Shown: positions 9,182 to 18,231 of the stretch, in pieces | Layout: the number at the start of each line of letters is the position of its first letter | How positions within the stretch are numbered: position 1 is the stretch's first letter | Source of the DNA: Anaerolineales bacterium UBA6055 | Lineage (GTDB): Bacteria; Chloroflexota; Anaerolineae; Aggregatilineales; Phototrophicaceae | Reading direction: 5' to 3' | Assembly: GCA_002428985.1 (NCBI GenBank) | Contig: DIYL01000038.1 | Span: 124,001 to 188,000 of the forward strand | Length of the DNA stretch: 64,000 nucleotides | Notes under the pieces: generated by a model | Seen by the model: the letters and a program-made list of their open reading frames with translations, nothing else | What the model was told of the DNA's origin: nothing | Databases searched by the model: none | Position numbers and translations under genes: made by a program

Positions 9182-9214
9182 AAAAGCCAATACTATATGA
9201 TAGCATCGGCTTTT
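9182..9214 (-). terminator. Rho-independent terminator after paralog B
   Basis: On the minus strand the arms AAAAGCC..ATGCTAT and ATAGTAT..GGCTTTT form a stem of about 15 bp with one wobble and one mismatch, a three-base loop and a run of T. It follows the stop of the gene at 9244-9882. A degenerate version near 8440-8476 follows paralog A, suggesting the terminator was duplicated with the gene. Confidence 0.7.
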
Positions 9215-9243
9215 AATTGAATTTATATTATATCACCGTCGGA

Positions 9244-9882
9244 TTATTCAGCAGCAGTAAAGCTTGCAGATGTGACGATTGCTTGGAAGATCGCATCTTT
9301 GGAACCAGCTTCGTCTGCACGGGTTGCACCGAAACCGATTACGAAAGTTCCATCATTCACCACTGCATAAATTGTAGCAGTGAAGTTCTCATCATTACCA
9401 GTCGTGGTCGCGACGGTTGCACCATCAACATCAATTTCTTCAACGTCACTGAATTCCGGCATATCATCACCAGCCATGAATGCAGTGAATACACCAAGGA
9501 CATCAGCAGCGCTTGCGTCAGCCTCGATACCCATGACACTACCCATCTCAGCAGGGAGTACTGTGATATTCATAATAGCTGCACCTTCTGGAATTTCAGC
9601 GGTTGTTGGATCATCAATGGCGAGAGCTTCTTCACTTGTACCAACAAAGATTGCGCCAGCTTCACTTTGTGCAACCCAACCTTCAGGGTAACTTACGGAA
9701 ATGCTACCACCAAACTCTTCGGCATCGACAGTTTCTGTTTGGGTGAGTTCAACAGCACTACTAGCATCGGCATCACCGCCACCTTCACCACCGCCACCAT
9801 TAGCAGCATCACCGCCGCAAGCTGCAAAAATCACAGCCATAATTGATAGTGCAAATAACCAAAACAATTTACGAGCTTTCAT
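9244..9882 (-). CDS. PsbP/DcrB-like lipoprotein, paralog B
   Basis: A 212-residue lipoprotein. The signal peptide ends in lipobox VIFAAC, followed by a Gly-rich linker (GGDAANGGGGEGG) that tethers the domain to the membrane. The folded part carries ISVSYPEGWVAQSEAG, ITVLPAEMGSVMG and VIGFGATRADEAGS, aligning along its length with paralog A just downstream. A GGGGAG ribosome site precedes the ATG. The two genes are a tandem duplication in which one copy keeps lipid anchoring and the other does not. The PsbP/DcrB resemblance is weak and no activity is assigned. Confidence 0.72.
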   Translation of the reverse strand: MKARKLFWLFALSIMAVIFAACGGDAANGGGGEGGGDADASSAVELTQTETVDAEEFGGSISVSYPEGWVAQSEAGAIFVGTSEEALAIDDPTTAEIPEGAAIMNITVLPAEMGSVMGIEADASAADVLGVFTAFMAGDDMPEFSDVEEIDVDGATVATTTGNDENFTATIYAVVNDGTFVIGFGATRADEAGSKDAIFQAIVTSASFTAAE

Positions 9883-10140
9883 TTTCTCATCTCCCCTTTT
9901 GAAGATTTAAGTACAATAAATTGCACTTTTATCGTCGCAGAAAAAAGATGCGCTGTCTATAAAATACCCGCAAAAAACTTGCAAAAACCAGTATAAAGGA
10001 TTGGATTTCGGTTTGACTCAAATAGTTCCAGACCAATAGTAAACAGATAGTCAACAGTAGGCGATGTGCCATATCATGAGGGTTATTACGTCACATGATA
10101 TACTATTGGGGAATGCAATTTTAGAGAAATGGCATAATCC

Positions 10141-11256
10141 ATGCGGGCGACCAAATTACAGATTATTGAGCGCAATCGCGAGGCTATGAGCCGTATCGCA
10201 TCGCTTGATAACTTTACATGGGTGGAACAAGAAGCCGTAAACCCTGACGACCTCCTTACTAATCCCAATATTAGCCTCTACTGTTTTGACGAAGAACGGC
10301 GCTGGGCTGTTTTTGTTGTCTTGCCAGATGGTGTTAACTTGTCAAAAGCACCTTTTGTGTATCATGCTCAGCATGAGCAAGCTCAAACATTGATTGTAAT
10401 GCCTTACATGACATTGTTTTGGCTCGCAGAAAATATTGAACTCGATTCATCGAATTTGACTATCATTCATAATATCGGGCGATGTGGGTCAACCCTGATG
10501 TGCCAAGCACTTAATGCGGTGGAATCGGTCTATGTCCTTTCGGAACCCGATGTTTTTGCGAGTCCAATCGCTTTGCGCCAGACCGACTATGAACACCGCC
10601 AAGCCCTACTCATTGCAAGTTTTCGTTTTTTGTTTCGCCCCGCAGTAACTGGGGATGCGACACATTATGTCATCAAACTGCGCAATCAATGCGTGGATGT
10701 GCTAGATATATTTGCATATCGGTTTCCACAAGCCAACCATCTATTTATGCACCGGAATGCAACCGATTGGCTGGCATCGCTTTATCGATTGATGTCTAAG
10801 AATTACGATCCATCGGAAACCATAACACGAAAGCAAGCAATCACTCGCCAAGCTGAGTATTTGAATTGTGACCCCAATGACATTGCCGAGTTCTTCACAA
10901 TGAAACGCTACACAAAAATGGCGTATCTTGCAGTCAGTTGGTTAATCATGATGGTGCGTTTTCAGGAATTTTGTGATGCCAACCCACAGTTCAAGCCGAA
11001 ACTACTCAGCTACGAAGATTTAACAGCTAATCCACGCCAGATGCTTCAACAAGTATTCACTCAATTTGATTTACTAGTTGATGATGTTGATGTGCCCTTG
11101 CAAGTCTTCCAGAAGGATTCGCAAGCGGGTACCCGCTTAGCCCGTGATGATGAATCCTCAGGCAATCGCGTTACCTTACCGCAATCCGAGATTGAGACAC
11201 TACAAAAGCTCTATACACCATACAAAGATCGCATCAAAATCAACACGATGAGATAG
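10141..11256 (+). CDS. Sulfotransferase-like P-loop protein
   Basis: A 371-residue protein whose core looks like a PAPS-dependent sulfotransferase. The 5'-phosphosulfate-binding loop IGRCGSTLM lies at about 112-120, a 3'-phosphate-type region around FMHRNATDWLASLYRLM follows, and the later LLSYEDLTANP is typical of the family. An N-terminal extension of about 105 residues is unassigned. Sulfotransferases move sulfate from PAPS to alcohols, sugars or lipids; the acceptor is unknown. The gene stands alone and converges with the membrane-protein pair to its right. Confidence 0.7.
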   Translation: MRATKLQIIERNREAMSRIASLDNFTWVEQEAVNPDDLLTNPNISLYCFDEERRWAVFVVLPDGVNLSKAPFVYHAQHEQAQTLIVMPYMTLFWLAENIELDSSNLTIIHNIGRCGSTLMCQALNAVESVYVLSEPDVFASPIALRQTDYEHRQALLIASFRFLFRPAVTGDATHYVIKLRNQCVDVLDIFAYRFPQANHLFMHRNATDWLASLYRLMSKNYDPSETITRKQAITRQAEYLNCDPNDIAEFFTMKRYTKMAYLAVSWLIMMVRFQEFCDANPQFKPKLLSYEDLTANPRQMLQQVFTQFDLLVDDVDVPLQVFQKDSQAGTRLARDDESSGNRVTLPQSEIETLQKLYTPYKDRIKINTMR

Positions 11257-11270
11257 ACACGCTTTCACTA

Positions 11271-11981
11271 CTATTTATGATAATTCGTTGCATTCCAAAA
11301 TGCTGTCCACCAAGCATCCCAGCGCACTTGTAGGCGCGTCCACAAACTAAGCTTAAATGTGGTTGGTGTGTATGTATTATCTTCTTGCTTTGAGTAATCT
11401 TGTACCAATGTGAGTGGTTCAATTGCCATTAGATGATGTGTGCGCGGTGTATAGTAGGCGACAAAATATTGTCCCACAGGCGAATCAGATGATTTTATGT
11501 GGGCTTCGATCAGGTAATTTTGACGGTGGTTTATCGTCCATTGTCGCTTACCAAAATGTATTGTGTATGTGATCTTATTGTCCAGATTCGTTGCGAAAAG
11601 ACGTGGTATACCAATTGCCCGTGCCATAATGTCATAATCCAGCTCGTAATTATAGCGTTGTCCAATAACCATCGCATAAGACAACAATCCAATTGGTGAC
11701 ACAATCCAAAGAATCTGTAACGATAAAGGAATTTGATGGAGTTGTTGAAAGAACAATAGAAGTGTCACAAACAGAAAACCACCACTATACTCATATAATC
11801 TAGTTTTCCGCTTGCCTCTTTTTTCGAGGCGATTATGCTGTGCATCACTCATCGACTTGTCTCGGTTGAGTTGCAGTGACTCCCAATCGTAGTCAAATGC
11901 CTTAGCCAGTTTTTCGTCATACGGATGATATTTAAATGCCTTGCCAGAAATAATGAAATCGGGTGATTGGTCAGTGTTCAC
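11271..11981 (-). CDS. Small membrane protein, member 2 of a paralogous pair
   Basis: A 236-residue protein with two adjacent hydrophobic helices (about 70-88 and 91-107) and a soluble C-terminal domain. The N-terminus carries AFKYHPYDEKLAKAFDYDW and a helical SMSDAQHNRLEKRGKR stretch. It starts with GTG at 11981, its bases overlapping the TGA of the upstream gene (GTGA), with GAGGAGG 7 nt ahead, so translation is coupled. It shares layout with that neighbour: short acidic/aromatic N-terminus, two helices, then a domain ending in a 'YYTPxTxxLxxI' strand. Function unknown. Confidence 0.7.
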   Translation of the reverse strand: MNTDQSPDFIISGKAFKYHPYDEKLAKAFDYDWESLQLNRDKSMSDAQHNRLEKRGKRKTRLYEYSGGFLFVTLLLFFQQLHQIPLSLQILWIVSPIGLLSYAMVIGQRYNYELDYDIMARAIGIPRLFATNLDNKITYTIHFGKRQWTINHRQNYLIEAHIKSSDSPVGQYFVAYYTPRTHHLMAIEPLTLVQDYSKQEDNTYTPTTFKLSLWTRLQVRWDAWWTAFWNATNYHK

Positions 11982-12535
11982 AATTCATCCTCCTCATGGG
12001 CAATCGACAATAGTCGGCGGGTGTTGGGCGTATAGTAAACAGTATACACATCTCGATTTTTGAGCGCGAGAAATTGCGCTTTGTTTAACCGAAATTGTTG
12101 CCCGTCAATTTTCATCGCAAGATACACCCCGTTTCGACCTGTGTTCAAATCTAAAGCAAGAGATCCAGTTGCTCTGACAATCGGAGCATCGTACATATCA
12201 CGACTATAGCGTGACCAAAATGACCATACGATGGCGAACAACGGCAAACAAATAAACGCACTCACCCCACCCAATGCAACAAGTTGTGCCCAAAGGGGTT
12301 GTTCACGAGTTAACCCAAACCACATCACCAATGGTACCAATGCAATCAGTGCGACTAGGCAAGTTGCGAAAGTTCTGTGCTGACGTAACGTCTGAAATTG
12401 TCGGTCGCTCAAGTCACCCTGTTGATTAAAATGTAGGTCGTATTCGTTAAATTTAAATGCTCTTGTCAGATATGGATCAGCAGGAGCAGGTTGGATATTA
12501 GAGTAGCCGTAGACAATTTTACGTTTAGCAAGCAT
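11978..12535 (-). CDS. Small membrane protein, member 1 of a paralogous pair
   Basis: A 185-residue protein with an N-terminal DPYLTRAFKFNEYDLHF segment, a helical DRQFQTLRQHR stretch, two hydrophobic helices (about 56-72 and 80-100) and a C-terminal beta-like domain ending YYTPNTRRLLSI. The same order and several motifs recur in the next gene, with which it overlaps by four bases. GAGGT precedes the ATG. The pair may form a heteromeric membrane complex (inference). No known family is recognised. Confidence 0.7.
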   Translation of the reverse strand: MLAKRKIVYGYSNIQPAPADPYLTRAFKFNEYDLHFNQQGDLSDRQFQTLRQHRTFATCLVALIALVPLVMWFGLTREQPLWAQLVALGGVSAFICLPLFAIVWSFWSRYSRDMYDAPIVRATGSLALDLNTGRNGVYLAMKIDGQQFRLNKAQFLALKNRDVYTVYYTPNTRRLLSIAHEEDEL

Positions 12536-12779
12536 GGTGACCTCTTTTTTTACACGGGTTATTTCTTCATCCTGTGATTGTATGGGGAGATTTATATACT
12601 TTAAAAAATCTCAACACATCCCAAAAGTAGATGCGCAAATATGCTAATGAAATAACGAAAGTATAATTAATGGATACTTCTATTATGCCATCAGACAACA
12701 CGCCCAAACCCCCAATGATTGGGGGATATGAGTATATAGCGGTTATATGGAGTAGGAGATGGTTATGAAATGATACAAC

Positions 12780-14213
12780 CTATACAGCGCGATGTTTGTC
12801 TGTATCCTCATCGCCATCAACAGGACGCATATTATCTTCGGTAATCGGCGCCATACCTGTGAGTGTGTCTGGCGGCACCATATCTTGTTCTGGAATGTCA
12901 GGTTGCTGGTGTTTGTAGAACATGCCACTTAAAATCCACGCCATATCTTCAACAAGTCGCTTCTGGAACTCTTTATAGGTCTCACCGGGTAACTGCCCGT
13001 TTAGCGTGTAGGTATAGTTCTCGACAATTTTATGTCCAATGACAGCCATCTCGGGTTCCCATTGGTCAATCAAATGCCAAGCCCCTTGTTGACATTGGTA
13101 CAATTCGAACATAATACGGACTTCGCCATGTGTCCCTTCAAAGCGCATATCCATCGCAATCGGGAGCATTGTGCTTTTTTTATTGATAGGCTTACGTGCG
13201 AGTTTACTCAGGTCTTTAGCAATCGGCATGATTTTTTTGCGCAAAGTTGGGTTATCATATTTCTTGGAGCGCTTTTTCACCTTATTGAGTTTCTTCAATA
13301 CCTTAGACGGCATAATCACTTCGGTTCGGCTGATGCGCCCATACATATCATATTGCACTGTCCGGATAGCTTTGATATCCCATTCGCTGATCGGATTATT
13401 TTCTGTATCGGTGAGTCGTTTGATTGCTACCACATTATTGGGTGTACATGCATCAAAAATCGTGCCATTCTGTGCATGGGTTTGCCAGCCTTGTCTGCGC
13501 CCCAATGTTGAATTCGGATCGTGATATGTATTAAAGGCATACGGTGGTTGCCATGTGCCAAAACTTGGCGGGCGGCGGAATAACAATCTTAGAATCAGGG
13601 TGATAAACCACAAGAAAAATAATCCAACCGCAACTACCCCAACACCAATCAAAATATCCTGCAAAGGATAGACATCTTGGTTCACTTGTATGCCATCATC
13701 CAAAATGCGGATACCAATATTGACGCCTGGGATCACAAAGTCAAATTCGCTTGTGTCGTCGGTTGCTGTAGGAGTATCTGTGGTTGTGACAGGTTGAGCA
13801 TTTGCAGGGACTGTAACCCTTACTAACGCACGATTATCACGGGCGATAGGACTACCTGCTAATTCAAATTGGTCAATCCCCGCCTCAATCGCGAAGAATA
13901 TATCTCCCGTTTCAAAGTCAGCCAGCATGATTTCAAATTCAATCGTGACACTTGCATCTGCTGGTTGTGGAGGTAATGTGAGGGTTTGTAGGACACGTCC
14001 GATACCATCTTGGATAATCGTAATGTCGGTGTCCGCTGTTGCATCGCCCCCATTATTTGTGATGTCGACGGTCACAGTCGCGATACTGTTGTTATCATTG
14101 TAGGTGACCTGTGGGGTCGATAGCGCATAATCACGCGGGGTTGTTTGTGCCATCACCGCGACGCTCATCATGCCGACAATCACTATTACAAGCCATACAT
14201 TCCACCGTGCCAT
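12780..14213 (-). CDS. Membrane-anchored protein with extracellular CARDB-like domain
   Basis: About 477 residues. It starts with a signal peptide (VWLVIVIVGMMSVAVMAQ), followed by an outer domain with NSIATVTVDITNNGGDATAD, the pattern of CARDB/CARDB-like adhesion modules (about 30-130). A T/D-rich linker, one transmembrane helix (about 200-222), and a basic cytoplasmic part of about 260 residues with KVLKKLNKVKKRSKKYDN follow. The ATG at 14213 has AAAAGG at a 9-nt distance and gives a better signal peptide than the in-frame ATG at 14231. The large soluble inner domain suggests coupling of an outer contact to an inner event, but it matches no family I know. Confidence 0.65.
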   Translation of the reverse strand: MARWNVWLVIVIVGMMSVAVMAQTTPRDYALSTPQVTYNDNNSIATVTVDITNNGGDATADTDITIIQDGIGRVLQTLTLPPQPADASVTIEFEIMLADFETGDIFFAIEAGIDQFELAGSPIARDNRALVRVTVPANAQPVTTTDTPTATDDTSEFDFVIPGVNIGIRILDDGIQVNQDVYPLQDILIGVGVVAVGLFFLWFITLILRLLFRRPPSFGTWQPPYAFNTYHDPNSTLGRRQGWQTHAQNGTIFDACTPNNVVAIKRLTDTENNPISEWDIKAIRTVQYDMYGRISRTEVIMPSKVLKKLNKVKKRSKKYDNPTLRKKIMPIAKDLSKLARKPINKKSTMLPIAMDMRFEGTHGEVRIMFELYQCQQGAWHLIDQWEPEMAVIGHKIVENYTYTLNGQLPGETYKEFQKRLVEDMAWILSGMFYKHQQPDIPEQDMVPPDTLTGMAPITEDNMRPVDGDEDTDKHRAV

Positions 14214-14412
14214 ACCGTCAAACCTTTTCATCGACTGTGTTGATTAATCTGCTGTGGTTACTGTGATAAGTTATTGCGATGCGTTGCTCAGGAGGTTACT
14301 ACGGATAACTTACCACACGTATATTAACTATAAACCCAATTGCATTCGTTTCCAAGTCGTGACGGCTACGGTTTTGGTACGCTTGCCTGATGCTACAGTT
14401 ATCGAGTGTATG

Positions 14413-15060
14413 TTACTCACCACCTTGTTGTAATCGACGGCGACGCTCTTCAATCTGTGCAAGCACATCATTTGTTACTTTAGGGGCTTCTTTTTCTTTT
14501 TCTTCTAATCGAGAAATATCTGGTTGCACCACGTCATCTTTGCTGATGACAACCTCTTTATCCTTAAACTTGATCTTGCCTTCAGGGTTACTATCGATGG
14601 ACTTTTTCATCTCAGCGACCTGTTCAGCAGCTTGCGCCTCAGCATCTTCAGTAGTGTCTTCCGGTTCTGCGTTTTCCTCAGATACAGGTTGAGCAGGTGC
14701 TTGTTTTACTGCTGTTGCTTTACCTTGTACAACATCCTCAGCCTTTTTCTCGTCATCTTTCTGCCCGAGATTTGTGAGGTTATTGAGCGTTGTGCCGACT
14801 TTAACCGTTGTCTCTACTGCTTCTTTAGTTTTACGAAAGCGCGAAAACAAACCACGTGCTTGTTCTTCCATCTCATCTGTAGTTGGGGCTTTTGAGTCAC
14901 TTAACACCCAACGGTAGCCAGCATAAACACCAGCTGCCACAATGAGGAATGGCAAGACAGCTTGGATCAACTGTACGATTGCACCGGTTACAGCCAAAGC
15001 TGCTAATGTTGCAATGGCAATAATGACTAATTTTATCGCTTTATCGCGGTCAATTTCCAT
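14413..15060 (-). CDS. Membrane protein with acidic/coiled C-terminal tail
   Basis: About 215 residues. Two hydrophobic helices occupy roughly 10-50 (KLVIIAIATLAALAVTGAI and VLPFLIVAAGVYAGYRWVL); the rest is a soluble, Glu/Lys/Ala-rich, probably disordered or coiled tail ending in EERRRRLQQGGE. AAGGAG lies 7 nt before the ATG at 15060, preferred over an in-frame ATG at 15087. The gene is about 180 bp from the CARDB-like gene on the same strand but not tightly linked. It could be a small scaffold or stress membrane protein; no family assigned. Confidence 0.65.
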   Translation of the reverse strand: MEIDRDKAIKLVIIAIATLAALAVTGAIVQLIQAVLPFLIVAAGVYAGYRWVLSDSKAPTTDEMEEQARGLFSRFRKTKEAVETTVKVGTTLNNLTNLGQKDDEKKAEDVVQGKATAVKQAPAQPVSEENAEPEDTTEDAEAQAAEQVAEMKKSIDSNPEGKIKFKDKEVVISKDDVVQPDISRLEEKEKEAPKVTNDVLAQIEERRRRLQQGGE

Positions 15061-15261
15061 TTGGTTACTCCTTGATAATCTCTGCATATCTACTCAGAGA
15101 GATTAAGCAGTGATTGTGGGTCTTTCACTTGTTTACGCATAAATATGATGTTTGGTTCTACACATTTATTATACCCACATTATGTAGGATATTTGCAAAT
15201 TTACGTCCGATGTCGGAGAATCATTGGCTAATCGTATTAAACTGTAAACAGGACAATTCCC

Positions 15262-15783
15262 ATGTGCCTAACTGATAAAGAGCAAGCTTATTTTGATAAG
15301 ATTCGGAATAAAACAGTGAAGCTAAACCAATTTATGAGTGACAATATATCACCACCAACCAATGACACACTTGCATGGTTTAAGTATATTGCCAAAATTC
15401 GAGAGATTCAGGGAAATACAAGTAATGATCAAAGCTTTTTAGCAACCATGCTAGCCAAAGACTATTTGATGCAACATTATGATTTAGCCACTTATGATGC
15501 AGCAGAAAAGCCACAAGGCGCAGCAGGCCTTGATATTGATGAGCGCACACAAGACGGAAAACGTATTATCGCAGAAATAAAATCGACAGTACCTTATGGT
15601 AAGAAGGATTTAGGATCAGCCCAAAGAACCTCGTTTCAAAAAGACTTCGCTAAATTGAGGGAAAATGAAGCCGACCACAAATTCTTTTTTGTGACTGACC
15701 AGCGCACATACGATATTGTCATTAAAAAATACAAGTCCGAAGAAATTCCTGATGTCGATGTTGTTTTATTGATCGAGTCATAA
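15262..15783 (+). CDS. PD-(D/E)XK nuclease-like protein
   Basis: A 173-residue cytoplasmic protein. A helical N-terminal half is followed by a likely restriction-endonuclease core: D91/D93 in GLDIDERTQDG, a beta strand, then E105-I-K107 in IIAEIKSTVPYG, matching the D-x(n)-E-x-K signature of PD-(D/E)XK enzymes. The next helix FQKDFAKLRENEADHKFFFVTD and strand fit the fold. There is no methyltransferase, helicase or second subunit nearby, so it is either a solitary nuclease or a non-cleaving relative. Activity and target are inferred. Confidence 0.6.
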   Translation: MCLTDKEQAYFDKIRNKTVKLNQFMSDNISPPTNDTLAWFKYIAKIREIQGNTSNDQSFLATMLAKDYLMQHYDLATYDAAEKPQGAAGLDIDERTQDGKRIIAEIKSTVPYGKKDLGSAQRTSFQKDFAKLRENEADHKFFFVTDQRTYDIVIKKYKSEEIPDVDVVLLIES

Positions 15784-15800
15784 CAGATTAGTGATAATCA

Positions 15801-16697
15801 TCAAAATAAGGGTTTACCCGCGACTTGTGTCCGCACCCGATACAGTGTGGTGAGACCTGTCAGATATAGACTTTTCATATCCTCATCGCCCCATGTGAAA
15901 TTGGTGATTTGTATTGGTGTCAGTAAGCGTCCGAGGAAAGTGCCATCTGGCAGGAAGATATGTAATCCGCCCTGTGCACTACAATACAGTGTATCCTCAA
16001 TATCAGTTTTCATGCCATCAGGAACGCCTGCCCCCTCACCTATGGTTTCCGCGAAAATTCGACCATTCGCCAGCAAACCATCGTCAGTCACATTGAACAC
16101 ACGGATATTAAATTCGGGGCTATCATTGACATACAATAACGATTCATCCTGCGAGAAACATAAGCCATTGGGTCGGTTTAAATCCGTCGTCAACAATACT
16201 AGCGACTCATCTGCTGGATTGTAGCGGTATACACCATTGAACTCTAATTCGACATCACGCGGAATCCCAACTTTCGGCTCACGCCCATAAGGTGGATCGG
16301 TAAAATAAATTGTGCCATCACTTTTGACGACAATATCATTGGGGCTGTTAAGTTGTTTGCCTTCATAATGTGATGCAAGGATGGTCATCGTTTCATCGTC
16401 GTCCATCCGTGTGACTTTACTACTAGCATGATGACAACTGAGTAACCGCCCCTCAAGATCATAAGTCATGCCGTTGGTCATATGGCTATTGCGTCGATAG
16501 AGTGACAAGCCCTCGGTTTCGCTCCATTGCCATGTTGAGTTGCCGAGGATATCACTAAAGCGCAGATGTTTATTGTATGGATGCCATGCAGGTCCTTCTA
16601 AAAATTTCATTCCCTCAGCAACGGTCTCAATCAACGCATCCGGTGAGAGTATATCAGTCAGTCGATCATCGTGAACATCAAGTGTGACTACAGGCAT
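15801..16697 (-). CDS. SMP-30/gluconolactonase/LRE family hydrolase
   Basis: A 298-residue six-bladed propeller enzyme of the SMP-30 group, which hydrolyses sugar lactones or related esters with one divalent metal. The metal ligands appear in the expected order: E34 in EGPAW, Asn in LNSPNDIVV, Asn in NRPNGLCF and Asp in GVPDGMKTD. There is no signal peptide, so the enzyme is cytoplasmic. It is a single gene, convergent with the nuclease-like gene. Substrate is not determined by sequence; sugar-acid lactones are most common in the family. Confidence 0.88.
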   Translation of the reverse strand: MPVVTLDVHDDRLTDILSPDALIETVAEGMKFLEGPAWHPYNKHLRFSDILGNSTWQWSETEGLSLYRRNSHMTNGMTYDLEGRLLSCHHASSKVTRMDDDETMTILASHYEGKQLNSPNDIVVKSDGTIYFTDPPYGREPKVGIPRDVELEFNGVYRYNPADESLVLLTTDLNRPNGLCFSQDESLLYVNDSPEFNIRVFNVTDDGLLANGRIFAETIGEGAGVPDGMKTDIEDTLYCSAQGGLHIFLPDGTFLGRLLTPIQITNFTWGDEDMKSLYLTGLTTLYRVRTQVAGKPLF

Positions 16698-16867
16698 GGG
16701 GTTCTCCTCTAGAATCGCAGATTTTTATGTACATTAGTATACCGACAAAATAAAACTTTGACTGCCAAATAAAACAAATCCCAAGGTGGAACATAATTTC
16801 TAATGCGATTCAAATATAGGTAAAATACTATCAGTTTGAAAATTTAGTTCAATAACAGGTACTACTA

Positions 16868-18181
16868 ATGAAAGATATTTTCCCTGAATACTACCAGCCT
16901 ACACAAAAAGACTTTGACAAACTTTGGGAAGAAGCAGTTTTTGTATTTGATGCCAATGTTCTATTAGATATTTATCGTTTTTCGCCAAAAGCTAGTGACG
17001 AACTCCTAAAGATCATAGTTGGACTTGAGAATAGGATTTGGATACCTCATCAGTTTGCATATGAATACAGCAGCAACTATGCAAATGTGCAGAATTCATC
17101 CTATAAGGAATATAGTAAACTAAAAAAAGATATAGAAGGTTTACAGTCTAGTATCATTAGCCAACTTCAAAGCAAACTTGGGCATTTCCGTAATCGAACT
17201 CAATTGAATATAGTTGATTGGGTTGGTCAGGTTGAAGATATCTTTGATAAATTGATAGAAACAATTGAAACACTCCAGTCGGAACACAATGAACGTATTA
17301 CCGGAGAAGATTTACCAACTCGAATATCATCACTTTTTGAGAACAAAGTAGGTAGTGAATTTGATAACAAAAGACTAGCTGAAATCCTTAAGGAAGGGAA
17401 ACAGAGATATAGTCAAAATATCCCTCCAGGCTACAAGGATGAAGGAAAGGATGGACAACTAAGACAGTACGGTGATTTAATTGGTTGGTTTCAAATCATT
17501 GAATTTGCAAGTGGAAATAAGAAACCAATTATTTTAGTGACTGGAGATAGTCGAAGTGATGATTGGTTCAATCATATTGGTGGTCAAACAAATGGACCTC
17601 GTCCAGAGCTTATCAAAGAAATGAAAGTAAAAGCTAATGTAGGTTTTTATTTGTATCAAACCAGTCAGTTTATGAAACATGCAATAGAATACTTAGATAG
17701 TCAGGTATCTGATGAAACCATAGATGAGATCGAATCACTAGAACAAATATCAGATAATGATTTGAAAGTTCAAAAAGCCGAAGGCATAATTTACCCTTCA
17801 TCTGAAAGTGCTCATATCAATCAGGCTAAAACGTTTCGCGATATGATAGCCTCAATGCCTAAAAGTGCCCGTGTTAATCAAGCTGAAATGTTTCGTGACA
17901 CGATAGCATCCATGTCTGCAATTGCTCATGCTGATCAAGCTAAAATGTTTCGTGACACGATAGCATCCATGTCTGCAATTGCTCATGCTGATCAAGCTGA
18001 AATGTTTCGTGACACGATAGCATCCATGTCTGCAACTAGTGATAATAGTCTAGTTGAAATACTAAATCAAGTAGAAGTGAATCATAGTAAGACTTCTGTA
18101 GCTTCTACATCTGATTCTCCAGACAACTCACAAAATATGGACGATCAATATTCACAAATAAATGATGACAAAAATGATTAG
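16868..18181 (+). CDS. PIN_8-like domain protein with tandem C-terminal repeats
   Basis: A 437-residue protein. Residues about 20-270 resemble the PIN_8 (PIN-like) domain: VFVFDANVLLDIYRF places the first acidic residues at D28 and D34, and LVTGDSRSDDW (about 225-235) supplies the late acidic cluster expected of a metal-dependent RNase fold. A coiled helical insert lies between. The C-terminal part has four 19-residue repeats of the type AHADQAKMFRDTIASMSAI, then an Asn/Ser/Asp-rich tail. The gene is visibly richer in A/T than its neighbours, suggesting later acquisition. PIN_8 proteins occur in nuclease and defence-like settings; here there is no antitoxin or partner gene. Confidence 0.7.
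   Translation: MKDIFPEYYQPTQKDFDKLWEEAVFVFDANVLLDIYRFSPKASDELLKIIVGLENRIWIPHQFAYEYSSNYANVQNSSYKEYSKLKKDIEGLQSSIISQLQSKLGHFRNRTQLNIVDWVGQVEDIFDKLIETIETLQSEHNERITGEDLPTRISSLFENKVGSEFDNKRLAEILKEGKQRYSQNIPPGYKDEGKDGQLRQYGDLIGWFQIIEFASGNKKPIILVTGDSRSDDWFNHIGGQTNGPRPELIKEMKVKANVGFYLYQTSQFMKHAIEYLDSQVSDETIDEIESLEQISDNDLKVQKAEGIIYPSSESAHINQAKTFRDMIASMPKSARVNQAEMFRDTIASMSAIAHADQAKMFRDTIASMSAIAHADQAEMFRDTIASMSATSDNSLVEILNQVEVNHSKTSVASTSDSPDNSQNMDDQYSQINDDKND
17810..18037 (+). repeat. Four in-frame 57-bp tandem repeats
   Basis: Units lie at 17810-17866, 17867-17923, 17924-17980 and 17981-18037. Units 3 and 4 are nearly identical in DNA, unit 2 is close and unit 1 the most diverged, so expansion ran toward the 3' end and was recent. 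Each unit encodes 19 residues with a predicted amphipathic helix (QAEMFRDTIASM). Confidence 0.92.
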
Positions 18182-18231
18182 ACAATCAGTGTAAGTTGGT
18201 TTACATAAAATACCATTTGTCTGATTACTTT

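Noticed and set aside
9217..9846. Plus-strand frame of about 209 codons opposite lipoprotein paralog B
   Set aside because: The minus strand has a lipobox and a clear paralog; the plus frame shows no family motif.
12670..12768. 33-codon frame starting MDTSIMPSDNTPKPP in the gap before the CARDB-like gene
   Set aside because: It has no ribosome site; a TATAAT-like element lies too close to the ATG, and a C5/G5 hairpin runs through it. It was not kept as a gene.
17810..18037. CRISPR-like array
   Set aside because: The units are contiguous 57-bp coding repeats with no spacers, inside an open reading frame.
16868..18181. Toxin-antitoxin reading of the PIN protein
   Set aside because: There is no small antitoxin gene next to it, and the protein is far larger than VapC toxins.
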